The position numbers and the translations under genes were made by a program. Of a DNA stretch of 64,000 bases, positions 17,591 through 26,002 are shown in pieces. Location of the stretch: positions 3,038,001 through 3,102,000 of the forward strand of contig NZ_CP017580.1 of NCBI RefSeq assembly GCF_001806325.1. Direction: 5' to 3'. This stretch comes from Curtobacterium sp. BH-2-1-1. Its GTDB lineage: Bacteria; Actinomycetota; Actinomycetes; Actinomycetales; Microbacteriaceae. The notes below the pieces were generated by a model, which had not been told where the DNA came from, ran no database searches, and was given only the letters and a program-made list of their open reading frames with translations. Every line of letters begins with the position of its first letter. The first letter of the stretch is position 1.

Positions 17591-18336
17591 CCGCGGGCGC
17601 CACGGCGCTCGTCATCGTCCCGACCTACAACGAGGCCGAGAACGTCCGCACGATCGCCGCAGCCGTCCTGGGCGCGCTGCCGGACGCACACCTGCTCGTC
17701 GTCGACGACGCCAGCCCCGACGGCACGGGTGACCTCGTGCGGCAGCTCGCCGCTGCGGACGACCGGGTGCACCTGCTCGAACGCTCCGGCAAGCTCGGCC
17801 TCGGGACGGCCTACGTCGCCGGCTTCCGGTGGGGGCTCGAGCGCGGGTACCCGCTGCTCGTCGAGATGGACGCGGACGGCTCGCACCCGGCCGACCGGCT
17901 CCCGGCACTCGTGGCCGCGGTCGACGGCGCCGACGACGTCCTGCTCGCGATCGGGTCGCGGTGGGTCCCCGGGGGATCGGTGGTCGACTGGCCGCTCCAC
18001 CGCGAGGTCCTCAGCCGTGGCGCGAACACCTACGCCCGGTTCGTGCTCGGCACCGGCGTGCGGGACGTCACCGCGGGCTTCCGAGTCTACCGCGCCGACG
18101 CGATCGCCCGGATGGACCTCGACTCGATCGACTCGAAGGGGTACTGCTTCCAGGTCGACATGACGTTGCGGGTGGACGACCTCGGCGGCCGCATCGTCGA
18201 GGTCCCGATCCGGTTCCGCGACCGCGTGCACGGCGTCTCGAAGATGAGTCGGTCGATCGTGCTCGAGGCCATGCTCCGCACCACCCAGTGGGGCCTGCAG
18301 CGGCGCTTCGGTCGCCGACGCGGCGCACGTCGCTGA
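17587..18336 (+). CDS. Polyprenol monophosphomannose synthase-like GT2
   Basis: 249 residues. The GTG start overlaps the stop of the fused glycosyltransferase as GTGA. It has the DPM1/Ppm1 pattern: VIVPTYNEAENV, LLVVDDASPDGTGDLV, GLGTAYVAGFRWGLERGY, the metal-binding EMDADGSHP, and the late motifs GYCFQVDMTLR and RVHGVSKMS. No membrane helix is visible, as in short soluble DPM1 forms. The likely reaction is transfer of mannose from GDP-mannose to polyprenyl phosphate at the inner leaflet, feeding extracytoplasmic mannosyltransferases. It closes the two-gene operon; a strong hairpin follows within 60 bases. Confidence 0.88.
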   Translation: MTAGATALVIVPTYNEAENVRTIAAAVLGALPDAHLLVVDDASPDGTGDLVRQLAAADDRVHLLERSGKLGLGTAYVAGFRWGLERGYPLLVEMDADGSHPADRLPALVAAVDGADDVLLAIGSRWVPGGSVVDWPLHREVLSRGANTYARFVLGTGVRDVTAGFRVYRADAIARMDLDSIDSKGYCFQVDMTLRVDDLGGRIVEVPIRFRDRVHGVSKMSRSIVLEAMLRTTQWGLQRRFGRRRGARR

Positions 18337-18348
18337 CGCGACCCCTGG

Positions 18349-18394
18349 ACGGACGGGAGGCGCGGTGCCAGCTGGCACCGCGCCTCCCGTCCGT
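18349..18394. terminator. 46-bp perfect palindrome between converging genes
   Basis: The sequence is exactly self-complementary about position 18371.5, with GACGGGAGGCGCGGTGCC on one side and its complement on the other and no unpaired loop. It differs from the hairpin at 54846-54891 by only one base within the palindrome. Confidence 0.85.
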
Positions 18395-18408
18395 GAAGGG
18401 GATGCGTC

Positions 18409-20277
18409 TCAGACGCAGCTCACGTTGTAGTCCTGGTTCCCCACGACGTACTGGGCCATCCGCACCTGGCTGCCCGCGGTGAGGCCGCCGGCCGAGCACG
18501 CCTTCTGCGCCGCCGCGACGCCGTCGTTGCCCACCGCGATCCAGCTCGGCAGCCCGCGGAGCGTCGAGGTCGACGGGACGGTCCCCACGATCTGCCCGAA
18601 CTGGTACCCCGTCGAGTAGATACCGATCGTCGAGACGCCCGCGGCCTTGAGCGCGGCGACCATGCCCTCGATGTCGGCGCGGTTCTGCGTCTGGTAGTCC
18701 TTCGCGTCGGAGGCCCCGAGCCACGAGAGGCCCGTCTCGACGTCGATCCACCAGCGGTACGACGAGGGGTTCGGGACGCCGCGGGTGTTCGCGGCCTCGT
18801 AGGCGCGGGTGTAGCCGTACATGTACGAGCAGGCGCTGGTGTACGCCTTCGCCGTGCAGGTGCCGTACGGGTTGGACACGGTCGTGCCCGACGGGTCCCG
18901 GTTGGACGACGGCCAGACCGAGGCGGCCTTGCCGGGGTTCGCGGCGAGGGCGTAGAGCTGCGCCTTCGGCTGCGACGTGCCGCCGGCCGACCCCGCGGCC
19001 CACGCGAGCTGCGGGGTCAGGTACTGGTTGTCCTGGTTCGGCAGCGAGCCGTTCACGCCGACGACGCCGAACGCCTGGTTCGACGGGTAGTTCGACGAGG
19101 ACCCGCCCTGCGGCCACGAGACGTCGGCCCCGAAGCCGGAACCGCTCGACCCGTCGAGGAAGTACCCCGCGACGTCGAGGTGCAGCTGCGCGGACCCCTT
19201 CGACACCTTCGCCTGCACCCGGCGGTCGACGCTCGACCCGGTGACCTTCGCGACGACGAGGTTCGCGACCGAGGTGCCGGCGTCGAACACCTGCGTCGCG
19301 ACCTGGGGGTCCTGGCCCGCGGGCGTGACGCGGAGGTACGCGGCGGTGGTGGGCTTCGTCGTCTCGGCGTTCGCGACGACGGCCGTGGCGGTCCCGGGGA
19401 CGCCCGCGACGCCGGACAGTCGGATGGTCCCCGCGGTGGCGGACACCGAACCGGCGAACGCGCGGGTTGTGTCGATCGGGACGAACACCGAACCGGTGGA
19501 CGAGTTCGAGTAGTAGCCGGCGACGTCCATGTAGACCGTGCCCGAGCCCTTCGAGAGCTTCACCTGCGCGGCACCGTCGTCGGAAAGCTTCACGATCGCG
19601 AGGTTCGACAGCGCCTGACCAGCCGAGTAGAGCTGCGTCACGACGGAGGGGTCCTGCCCGGCCGTGGTGACGCGGACGTACCCGGCGACCGTCGGGTTGC
19701 TGACCTGCACGTTCACGGCGACGGCGGTCGCGTCGGCGGGGATCCCGGCGCGGCCGGCGAGGGGCACCTGCGTCGGCGTGGTGCCCACCGTGGCGCCGAA
19801 CACCCGCGCGGCGTCGAGCGGGGTGTAGGTGGCACCGGAGCCGTCGGCGTAGTACCCGGCGACGTCGAAGTACCCGCTCGCCGTGCCCTTCGAGAGCTTC
19901 GCCTGGATCGAGCCGTTCACGAGCCGCACGGTGACGAGGTTCGCGATCGTCTGCCCGGCGGCGAAGTCCTGCGTCGCGACGGTGGCGTCCTTGCCCGCGG
20001 GGGTGACGCGGACGTAGCCGGCCGCGGTGGGCTTGGCGACCTCGACGTTGACGACGACGGCCGTGGCGTTCGCGGGGACCCCCGCGTTCCCGGCGATCTC
20101 CACCACCTTCGGCGACGTCGTCAGGGCGCCCGACCAGACGCGGGTCGTGTCGATCGGCGTGTACCGGCCGGTCGTCGGCGCCGCGGCCTGCGCGGTCGAG
20201 ACCGGTGCGACGACGGCGACGGCGGTGGCGACGAGCGCGGTGGTCAGGGCGAGTGCGAGGCGACGGTGCAGGCGCAT
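18409..20277 (-). CDS. Secreted protein: three surface repeats plus GH25/DUF1906-like domain
   Basis: 622 residues. The signal peptide ends near AQAAA (residue ~33). Three repeats of ~112 residues follow (about 37-149, 150-261, 262-385), each with an opening Y/F-x-P-x-D-x-x-R motif, the phrase G-V/I-P-x-x-A-T-A-V-x-x-N and a closing V-A-G-Y-Y/F. The C-terminal ~235 residues look like a TIM-barrel glycoside-hydrolase-like module: GFGADVSWPQGG, FGVVGVNGS, YRWWIDVETG with the acidic pair Asp and Glu, and TIGIYSTGYQFGQIVG. This fits secreted actinobacterial proteins related to GH25 or DUF1906. Peptidoglycan binding or cleavage is likely but unproven. Confidence 0.8.
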   Translation of the reverse strand: MRLHRRLALALTTALVATAVAVVAPVSTAQAAAPTTGRYTPIDTTRVWSGALTTSPKVVEIAGNAGVPANATAVVVNVEVAKPTAAGYVRVTPAGKDATVATQDFAAGQTIANLVTVRLVNGSIQAKLSKGTASGYFDVAGYYADGSGATYTPLDAARVFGATVGTTPTQVPLAGRAGIPADATAVAVNVQVSNPTVAGYVRVTTAGQDPSVVTQLYSAGQALSNLAIVKLSDDGAAQVKLSKGSGTVYMDVAGYYSNSSTGSVFVPIDTTRAFAGSVSATAGTIRLSGVAGVPGTATAVVANAETTKPTTAAYLRVTPAGQDPQVATQVFDAGTSVANLVVAKVTGSSVDRRVQAKVSKGSAQLHLDVAGYFLDGSSGSGFGADVSWPQGGSSSNYPSNQAFGVVGVNGSLPNQDNQYLTPQLAWAAGSAGGTSQPKAQLYALAANPGKAASVWPSSNRDPSGTTVSNPYGTCTAKAYTSACSYMYGYTRAYEAANTRGVPNPSSYRWWIDVETGLSWLGASDAKDYQTQNRADIEGMVAALKAAGVSTIGIYSTGYQFGQIVGTVPSTSTLRGLPSWIAVGNDGVAAAQKACSAGGLTAGSQVRMAQYVVGNQDYNVSCV

Positions 20278-20389
20278 GTGGTTGTTCCCCAGGTTCGTGG
20301 ACCGCCCCCTGACGGTCTCCGGCAGTCTAGGTGCACGATGCAACGGACAGGGGATCGCGGAGCACACCTGTGCACTCCGACACAGTCGC

Positions 20390-21709
20390 TCAGCCGCGCG
20401 GCAGGTGCCGCCGCCACGACCGCCGCCGCGCGGCGATCACGAGCACGGCGACGAACACCATCAGCCCGGCCCCGTGCAGCAGGTAGCTCTCCGCCGCACT
20501 CGTGACGCCCAGCAGCACCAGCACCGCCGCCGGCCACACGTAGGCGACCCCCGGGAACGTCGTCGCCGTGACCCAGGCCCGCGCGAACGCGAGCAGCGCC
20601 GTCACCGCGAGGATGATCGTGCCCGCGAGCCCGATCTGCAGCCACGCGTCGACGAACGCGTTGAGGCCAGACGTGAACCGCTGCCCCGCCGGGTCGATGA
20701 ACGTCACGTAGGGCACCACGGCCTCGTGCGGCCACGTGCCGACCCAGCCCCAGCCCTGGATCGGGAACTGGCTCACGAACACGCGGATCTGCGCCCAGAG
20801 GTCCACCCGGGTCGCCGTGCCCCCGGCCGCACCGATCTCGGCGAGGACCCGGTGCCGGGCGACGATGCCGAGTCCGATCATGAGCAGGACCGCCCCGCCG
20901 AGCACGCCGTTCACCACCGGTCGCGTCGTCGGTCGGGCGTGCCGGAGCGACCACAGCGCGAGGGCGGTCACGGCCAGGGCGATCATCGCGAGCCCGGTGA
21001 TGGGGGACTGCACGAGCATCAGGGCGATGACGGCGAGGGTGGTCGAGCCGATCGCACGCCACATCGTGACCGAGCGGGTGAGGAACTCCACCACGAACGT
21101 CACCAGCGCCATCGCGGCGATGAACCCCATGAAGTTGCGGGTCCCGCCGATGCCCTGGATCGGGCCGCCGTACGCGATGTTGCCCTGGATGCCGAACGCC
21201 GGGATCGGGGTGTCGAGGACGAGGCCGGAGAGGACCTCGAGGCCGAGCGCGACCACCAGCAGGATCCGGAAGGCGTCGCCGGACGCCCGGATGACCTGCA
21301 CCAGGTCGCGGCCGAGCGCGAGGTAGAGCCCGAGCCCGATGAAGCAGACGGTCCCGACCAGCCCCCGCAGCGCCACCCACGAGTACTCGCTCCAGAGGAC
21401 GCTCAACGCGCAGTACCCGACGAACGCCAGGAGCGAGAGGGGGAGCACCCCGTGCCACTCGATCCGGTAGCGCTGCCCGAGCAGGCTCAGGCCGGCGAGG
21501 ACGAACAGCGTGACGAGCACGGCCCACACACCGGCACGACCGACGAGCGCGGTCACCGTCGGCTGCGCGAACGCGAAGAGCACGATCACGGTCGCGAGTG
21601 CCTGGCTGAACCGGCCGCCCGCGGAGAACCCGATCCACGCCGACAGGTACCGTCGCGCGAGCACGCGTCTGGTCACCCGGCCGTCCGTCACCTCACCATC
21701 TTGGCCCAT
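20390..21709 (-). CDS. O-antigen ligase/polymerase family membrane protein (Wzy/WaaL-like)
   Basis: 439 residues, about 11 membrane helices. The family marks are a large extracytoplasmic loop ending in RVDLWAQIRVFVSQFPIQGWGWVG, then a loop with NAFVDAWLQIGLAG, both matching the Wzy_C (PF04932) region. Such proteins join or polymerise lipid-linked glycans on the outer face of the membrane. The ATG at 21709 is preferred; a GTG at 21691 is possible. A second family member lies at 23310-24689 with an unrelated membrane protein between them. Confidence 0.87.
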   Translation of the reverse strand: MGQDGEVTDGRVTRRVLARRYLSAWIGFSAGGRFSQALATVIVLFAFAQPTVTALVGRAGVWAVLVTLFVLAGLSLLGQRYRIEWHGVLPLSLLAFVGYCALSVLWSEYSWVALRGLVGTVCFIGLGLYLALGRDLVQVIRASGDAFRILLVVALGLEVLSGLVLDTPIPAFGIQGNIAYGGPIQGIGGTRNFMGFIAAMALVTFVVEFLTRSVTMWRAIGSTTLAVIALMLVQSPITGLAMIALAVTALALWSLRHARPTTRPVVNGVLGGAVLLMIGLGIVARHRVLAEIGAAGGTATRVDLWAQIRVFVSQFPIQGWGWVGTWPHEAVVPYVTFIDPAGQRFTSGLNAFVDAWLQIGLAGTIILAVTALLAFARAWVTATTFPGVAYVWPAAVLVLLGVTSAAESYLLHGAGLMVFVAVLVIAARRRSWRRHLPRG

Positions 21710-21847
21710 CCGGCCTCGTCGGCAGGTGGACGCCCCGGCGTCGCGCCCTGCACCGCGCCGGCGGCGGCCCCGATCGGCGTGCCCCGGACGTCCGCGACAC
21801 GACGGGTGCACCCCCGCGCGGATATCCACGATCCGCGATGTCGGCGG

Positions 21848-21853
21848 TACGAT
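21848..21853 (+). promoter_or_regulatory. -10 element TACGAT, leaderless type
   Basis: TACGAT lies 9 bases before the ATG at 21863, with no ribosome-binding site between them. Confidence 0.45.
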
Positions 21854-21862
21854 CGCCGCACC

Positions 21863-23272
21863 ATGGCGCGCGGGTGGCGGCTGCACGGCGCACCGACGGT
21901 CGCTGCGGTCGTCGGTGGGTCCGCCACGGCCGTGGCCTGGTGGCGGCTCGGCCCGGTGACCCGCGGGACGGTGTGGGCCGAGGACGGCGGGGTGTTCCTC
22001 CGCGAGCGGCTCGCACTCGGCCCTGGCACCGTCCTGGAGCCGTACGCCGGGTACCGCCACCTCGTCCCGCGCATCGTCGTCGACCTCGCCTGGCTCCTGC
22101 CCGTCGAGCGGTACGCGGTCGCGGTGTCGGGCCTGGCCTGCCTGGTCGTCGGGGTCGTCTGCGCGCTCGTGTTCCTGCTCTCCGGCGACGTCGTCCGGCC
22201 GTGGCCGCTCCGGGTCCTGCTCGCCGCGGTCCCCGTCGTCCTGCCGCTCGCCCCCGTCGAGATCAGCGGCACCGCGGCGAACCTGCACTGGTACGTGCTC
22301 GTCCTGGTGCCGTGGCTGTACACGCACCGTGCCCGGACGTGGTGGGGAGCGGTGGCGCTCGCCGTGGTCACGGCCCTCGGTGTGCTCAGCGAGGTCCAGG
22401 CGACGCTGTTCCTCCCGCTCCTGCTGGTCTCCTGGCTGCCGCTGCGACGCACGGCGACCGGACGGGTGGACCTCCGCCCGCTGCCGGTCACCCTGGCGGC
22501 GGTGCTGGGCAGTGGGGTGCAGGTCGCGACGGCGCTCACGGATCCGCGAGCGTCCCGGCCGGGCGACCCGGGCGCCTCCGACGTGCTCGCCGGGTACCTG
22601 CTCCAGCCGCTCGGGGGCGCGTGGGACCGTCGGGTCGGTGTGGTGGCGGAGACGGTGCACGCGCACGGGTGGGGCGTGGTCGTCCTGCCGACCGTGCTGC
22701 TGGTGGTCGTGCTCGTGACGGCCGTCGTGCTCGGCCGGGGGCGTGCGCGGTGGGTCGTGGTCGCCCTCGCCGGAGGCTCCCTCGTGGTGTGGTGGGCGGC
22801 GCTCGTGGCGAACGGGTCGGCGGTGCAGGACTGGGTGGCCCTCGGGCCGGCCGCGCTGGCGGCGGGGCCGCAGCGGTACGCGGCAGCGTCCGGGCTGCTG
22901 CTCGTGTCGGGAGCGGTGGTGGCGGCGTCCGTGGTCATCGGGTCGGTGGGAGTGCCAGGAGGCGCGGGTCGGCCCGGTGCGGGTCGGTCCGGTCCGACAG
23001 TCGGCCGGTCGGCGGCCGCGGGCCGGTCGGCGGCCGCGGGCCGGCTGGTCGCGGTCGTGCTCGCGTGGTGCGTGGTCGCCGCGGTGGTCGGCGCCGCCGT
23101 CTGGAACGCCGCTCCGGGGACGACCCGGCGGAGCGCCGGCCCGGTCTGGTCCGCGCAGGTCCCCGCGGCCGCCGAGGCCTGTCGTGCCGACCCGACGCTG
23201 CCGTCCGTCGTGCTCCGGACCGCGCCGTGGCGGGCCGCGGTGCCGTGCGACCGCCTGGTCGAGCGGCCGTGA
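21863..23272 (+). CDS. Multi-pass membrane protein of unknown function
   Basis: 469 residues with about nine hydrophobic segments. A first helix or re-entrant segment is followed by the outward-facing motif TVWAEDGGVFLRERL at about 38-52; an acidic pair in this position is common to GT-C glycosyltransferases and related actinobacterial membrane proteins. A variable Gly/Ala/Arg-rich loop with an imperfect repeat (GRSAAAGRSAAAGR) sits near residues 380-395, and the C-terminus carries two cysteines in an exported tail. It faces both Wzy-like genes. A role in surface glycan assembly is inferred from position and from the motif only. Confidence 0.7.
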   Translation: MARGWRLHGAPTVAAVVGGSATAVAWWRLGPVTRGTVWAEDGGVFLRERLALGPGTVLEPYAGYRHLVPRIVVDLAWLLPVERYAVAVSGLACLVVGVVCALVFLLSGDVVRPWPLRVLLAAVPVVLPLAPVEISGTAANLHWYVLVLVPWLYTHRARTWWGAVALAVVTALGVLSEVQATLFLPLLLVSWLPLRRTATGRVDLRPLPVTLAAVLGSGVQVATALTDPRASRPGDPGASDVLAGYLLQPLGGAWDRRVGVVAETVHAHGWGVVVLPTVLLVVVLVTAVVLGRGRARWVVVALAGGSLVVWWAALVANGSAVQDWVALGPAALAAGPQRYAAASGLLLVSGAVVAASVVIGSVGVPGGAGRPGAGRSGPTVGRSAAAGRSAAAGRLVAVVLAWCVVAAVVGAAVWNAAPGTTRRSAGPVWSAQVPAAAEACRADPTLPSVVLRTAPWRAAVPCDRLVERP

Positions 23273-23309
23273 CGACGGGACCGGTGTCGGGGGCCGGGGC
23301 GGGCTCGGG

Positions 23310-24689
23310 TCAGCGGCGCGCGGGCGTCCGGAACTCGCGGCGGGCCGGGGGCGTGCGGGGACCGTCACCGGCGGACACGGGCTCCTCGCCGACGAGCACG
23401 ATCCGGGTCTTGATCGCGATGAGGGCGAACAGGACCCAGTTGCCCTGGTAGAGCAGTCTCGACTCGGCGACCGACTGCACGAGCAGCGCCACGACGACGA
23501 GCAGCGGCAGGAGCGACACCGGGTCGAACGGACGGGGGGAGAGCGACGCGTCGTAGCCGATCCGGGTGGCCGAGGCCCACGACCGGCTGAGGGTCGTGAC
23601 CACGTAGACCACGAAGATCGCCAGCCCGATGACACCGGTCTGCATCCACACGTCGAGGTAGGCGTCGTGCGCCTGCAGGTAGGTCACGCCCTTGCGGTGC
23701 GCGAGGTCCGCGAGGGTCGGGATGCCCGGCCACCAGTAGCCGATCCACCCCCAGCCGACGACGGTGTGCTCCTGGATGAGCCCGATGACCCGCTCCCAGA
23801 TCACGCCGCGGCCGGTCGCGTCCGAACCCTTGCCGAGCAGCTCGGACACCTGGCCACGGGCGAGGAACCCGAGCACGGCGACGACCACGGCCCCGACGGC
23901 GACGGCGAGGTAGCGCGGTGTCCGTCGTTCGGTCGGGGCCCGGCGGATCCAGAGCGCGACGGCGAGCGCGACGAGGACGACGAGCCCGGCGGCCAGCACG
24001 GTCGAGGAGCGGGTGAGTGCGAGGACGACGAGGGCCACGACGGTCCAGCCGATCGCGCGGTTGCGTCGGAGTCGCCCCTCGGCGTACTGGATCGCGACGG
24101 CGATCACGGCGAGGAGCGCGACCATCGCGAGCAGGTTCGCGTTGCCGGGGAGGCCCTGGATGCGCCCGCCGGTGAAGAGCTCGGCCCGTGAGAAGTAGAA
24201 GGCGTCCGGGATCTTCCGGTCGCCGTAGTCCGTCCACGCCGGTGCGATCGGGTGCCGGAGGACGACCGCGACGAAGGCCTCGAAGAGCAGCGACCCCATC
24301 AGGACCCAGCGCAGCGCGAGGCTCAGCGCGTCGGTGATCCGCCGCCACGTCATGGTCGAGGCGATCGCGAAGGCCGCGCCCGCGCAGATCACCTGGACCG
24401 CGAGGCTCGAGATCGTCGCGAACCGCCAGTGCGACCACACCACGGACACCAGGCACCAGGCGAGGAAGAGCCAGAGCGCACGCGGTGTCCGGGTGAGCGG
24501 CGGGCGGGCCCGGACGATGATCGTCGTGGCCCAGACCGCGGCGGCCGCCCAGAGCAGTCCGGCGCCGACCCACGTGAGCGTGTTCGGCACGGCGTCGCCG
24601 GCGAAGAGCACGAACAGGATCGTCGCGCCGAATGCGAACGCCTCGCGCTCGGGCACGGATCCGCGCGCCAACGGCCAGGTGTTCGTCAC
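23310..24689 (-). CDS. Second O-antigen ligase/polymerase family membrane protein
   Basis: 459 residues, about 11 membrane helices, Wzy_C-like. Recognisable parts are GRGVIWERVIGLIQEHTVVGWGWIGY and then QAHDAYLDVWMQTGVIGLAIF, the same arrangement as in the protein at 20390-21709 with limited identity. Start GTG at 24689, directly after a -10 element; an upstream extension would overlap the manA promoter. The tail is polar and basic. Two paralogous enzymes of this family in 4.3 kb suggest two different glycan joining steps, for example polymerisation and ligation. Confidence 0.87.
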   Translation of the reverse strand: MTNTWPLARGSVPEREAFAFGATILFVLFAGDAVPNTLTWVGAGLLWAAAAVWATTIIVRARPPLTRTPRALWLFLAWCLVSVVWSHWRFATISSLAVQVICAGAAFAIASTMTWRRITDALSLALRWVLMGSLLFEAFVAVVLRHPIAPAWTDYGDRKIPDAFYFSRAELFTGGRIQGLPGNANLLAMVALLAVIAVAIQYAEGRLRRNRAIGWTVVALVVLALTRSSTVLAAGLVVLVALAVALWIRRAPTERRTPRYLAVAVGAVVVAVLGFLARGQVSELLGKGSDATGRGVIWERVIGLIQEHTVVGWGWIGYWWPGIPTLADLAHRKGVTYLQAHDAYLDVWMQTGVIGLAIFVVYVVTTLSRSWASATRIGYDASLSPRPFDPVSLLPLLVVVALLVQSVAESRLLYQGNWVLFALIAIKTRIVLVGEEPVSAGDGPRTPPARREFRTPARR

Positions 24690-24695
24690 GACGCC

Positions 24696-24701
24696 AGGGT
24701 A
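24696..24701 (-). promoter_or_regulatory. -10 element TACCCT, leaderless type
   Basis: On the minus strand TACCCT is 6 bases before the GTG at 24689. It stands back to back with the manA -10 element at 24728. Confidence 0.45.
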
Positions 24702-24727
24702 CCCGGGGAGCGCACGTCGACCGCCGA

Positions 24728-24733
24728 TAGGCT
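24728..24733 (+). promoter_or_regulatory. -10 element TAGGCT for manA, leaderless type
   Basis: TAGGCT is 7 bases before the manA ATG (24741). It is the same hexamer as the one upstream of rmlC. Confidence 0.5.
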
Positions 24734-24740
24734 CGTGCGC

Positions 24741-25949
24741 ATGTTCCTCGGCATCACGAACACGCCCCGCGACTACGCCTGGGGATCCGTCACGGCCATC
24801 CCCGAGCTCCTCGGCCGGACCGTCACCGGCGCACCGCAGGCCGAACTCTGGCTCGGCGCGCACCCGGGCAGCCCGAGCGTCGTCGTGAACCCGGCGATGG
24901 TCGGCGGCGCGGACACGCTCCTCGACTGGATCACCGCGGAGCCCCGGGACGCCCTCGGACCGGACCGCACGGAGCTCCCGTTCCTGCTGAAGGTCCTCGC
25001 GGCCGCCGCCCCGCTCTCGCTGCAGGCCCACCCGACACCCGAGCAGGCGCGCGAGGGGTTCGAGCGCGAGGAGGCGGCGGGTGTCCCGATCGACGACCCG
25101 GCCCGCAACTACAAGGACCCGTTCCCGAAGCCCGAGCTCGTCGTGGCGCTCAGCGAACGCTTCGAGGCGCTGAGCGGCTTCCGCCCGGTGGCCGAGACGC
25201 TCGCCGACGTCGAGACGCTCGACGCCGGGTCCGGTCGGCTCGGCCCCCTGGTCGTGCACCTGCAGCACGGGCTCGAGGACACGGTGCGGTGGCTCGAGAC
25301 CGGCGACTCCTCGGCGCAGGCCGTCGTGCAGGCCGTGAGCGACCTCGCCGCCGCGATCCCCGACGACGCCGTCACCCCGAACACCGCGACCGTGCGCGAC
25401 CTCGGCACGAGCTACCCGGGCGACCCCGGCATCGTGGTGTCCCTGCTCATGCACCGCGTGACGCTCGCCGCGGGTGAGGCGATGTACCTGCCGGCCGGCA
25501 ACATCCACGCCTACCTCGACGGGCTCGGCATCGAGCTCATGGCCCCCTCCGACAACGTCCTGCGCGGCGGGCTCACGCCGAAGCACGTCGACGTCCCGGA
25601 GCTGCTGCACGTCCTCGACTTCACCGGGTACCCGGCACCCGTCCTGACCCCCGAGTCGGTCGCCGCCGGCGTCGAGCGCTTCGCGCCGGACGGCGTCGGG
25701 TTCGCGCTGCTCCGCGTCACGGGGGACGGACGCCCGGTCGGCCTGGCCTCCGGCGGGGTCGCGCCGCTGCACGGCCCCTCGATCGCCATCTGCACGGCGG
25801 GCGCGGTGACGCTCGTCGGGGCGCAGTCCGCGACGCTGCTGCGCCAGGGGGAGTCCTGCTACATCACCCCCGACGAGGGCGACGTCACGGTCGAGGCCGA
25901 CAACGGCAGCGGTCTGGCGTCGACGGTCTTCATCGCGACGGGTGCGTGA
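24741..25949 (+). CDS. manA: mannose-6-phosphate isomerase, class I
   Basis: 402 residues. It interconverts fructose-6-phosphate and mannose-6-phosphate, the entry to GDP-mannose. The N-terminus NTPRDYAWGSVTAIPELLG is that of type I enzymes. The zinc site is visible as Q95 and H97 in LQAHPTPEQA, the glutamate in NYKDPFPKPEL, and the second histidine in PAGNIHAYLDG. The C-terminal cupin half is complete. The ATG at 24741 is chosen because the -10 element ends only 7 bases before it. It probably serves the mannosyl chemistry of the neighbouring polyprenol-phosphate transferase. Confidence 0.94.
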   Translation: MFLGITNTPRDYAWGSVTAIPELLGRTVTGAPQAELWLGAHPGSPSVVVNPAMVGGADTLLDWITAEPRDALGPDRTELPFLLKVLAAAAPLSLQAHPTPEQAREGFEREEAAGVPIDDPARNYKDPFPKPELVVALSERFEALSGFRPVAETLADVETLDAGSGRLGPLVVHLQHGLEDTVRWLETGDSSAQAVVQAVSDLAAAIPDDAVTPNTATVRDLGTSYPGDPGIVVSLLMHRVTLAAGEAMYLPAGNIHAYLDGLGIELMAPSDNVLRGGLTPKHVDVPELLHVLDFTGYPAPVLTPESVAAGVERFAPDGVGFALLRVTGDGRPVGLASGGVAPLHGPSIAICTAGAVTLVGAQSATLLRQGESCYITPDEGDVTVEADNGSGLASTVFIATGA

Positions 25950-25989
25950 ACCCGCAGCGCGTGGCGGTCTGACGCCGCGCCGGTTCCGC

Positions 25990-25995
25990 TAGCGT
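25990..25995 (+). promoter_or_regulatory. -10 element TAGCGT for galE, leaderless type
   Basis: TAGCGT is 7 bases before the ATG at 26003; a weak -35 (TCTGAC, 25968-25973) is 16 bases further up. Confidence 0.45.
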
Positions 25996-26002
25996 GGCCA
26001 GC

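Noticed and set aside
20027..21862. N-terminal extension of the membrane protein at 21863
   Set aside because: The long frame is antisense to the Wzy-like gene and His/Arg-rich; the hydrophobic protein begins at the ATG at 21863, which follows a -10 element.
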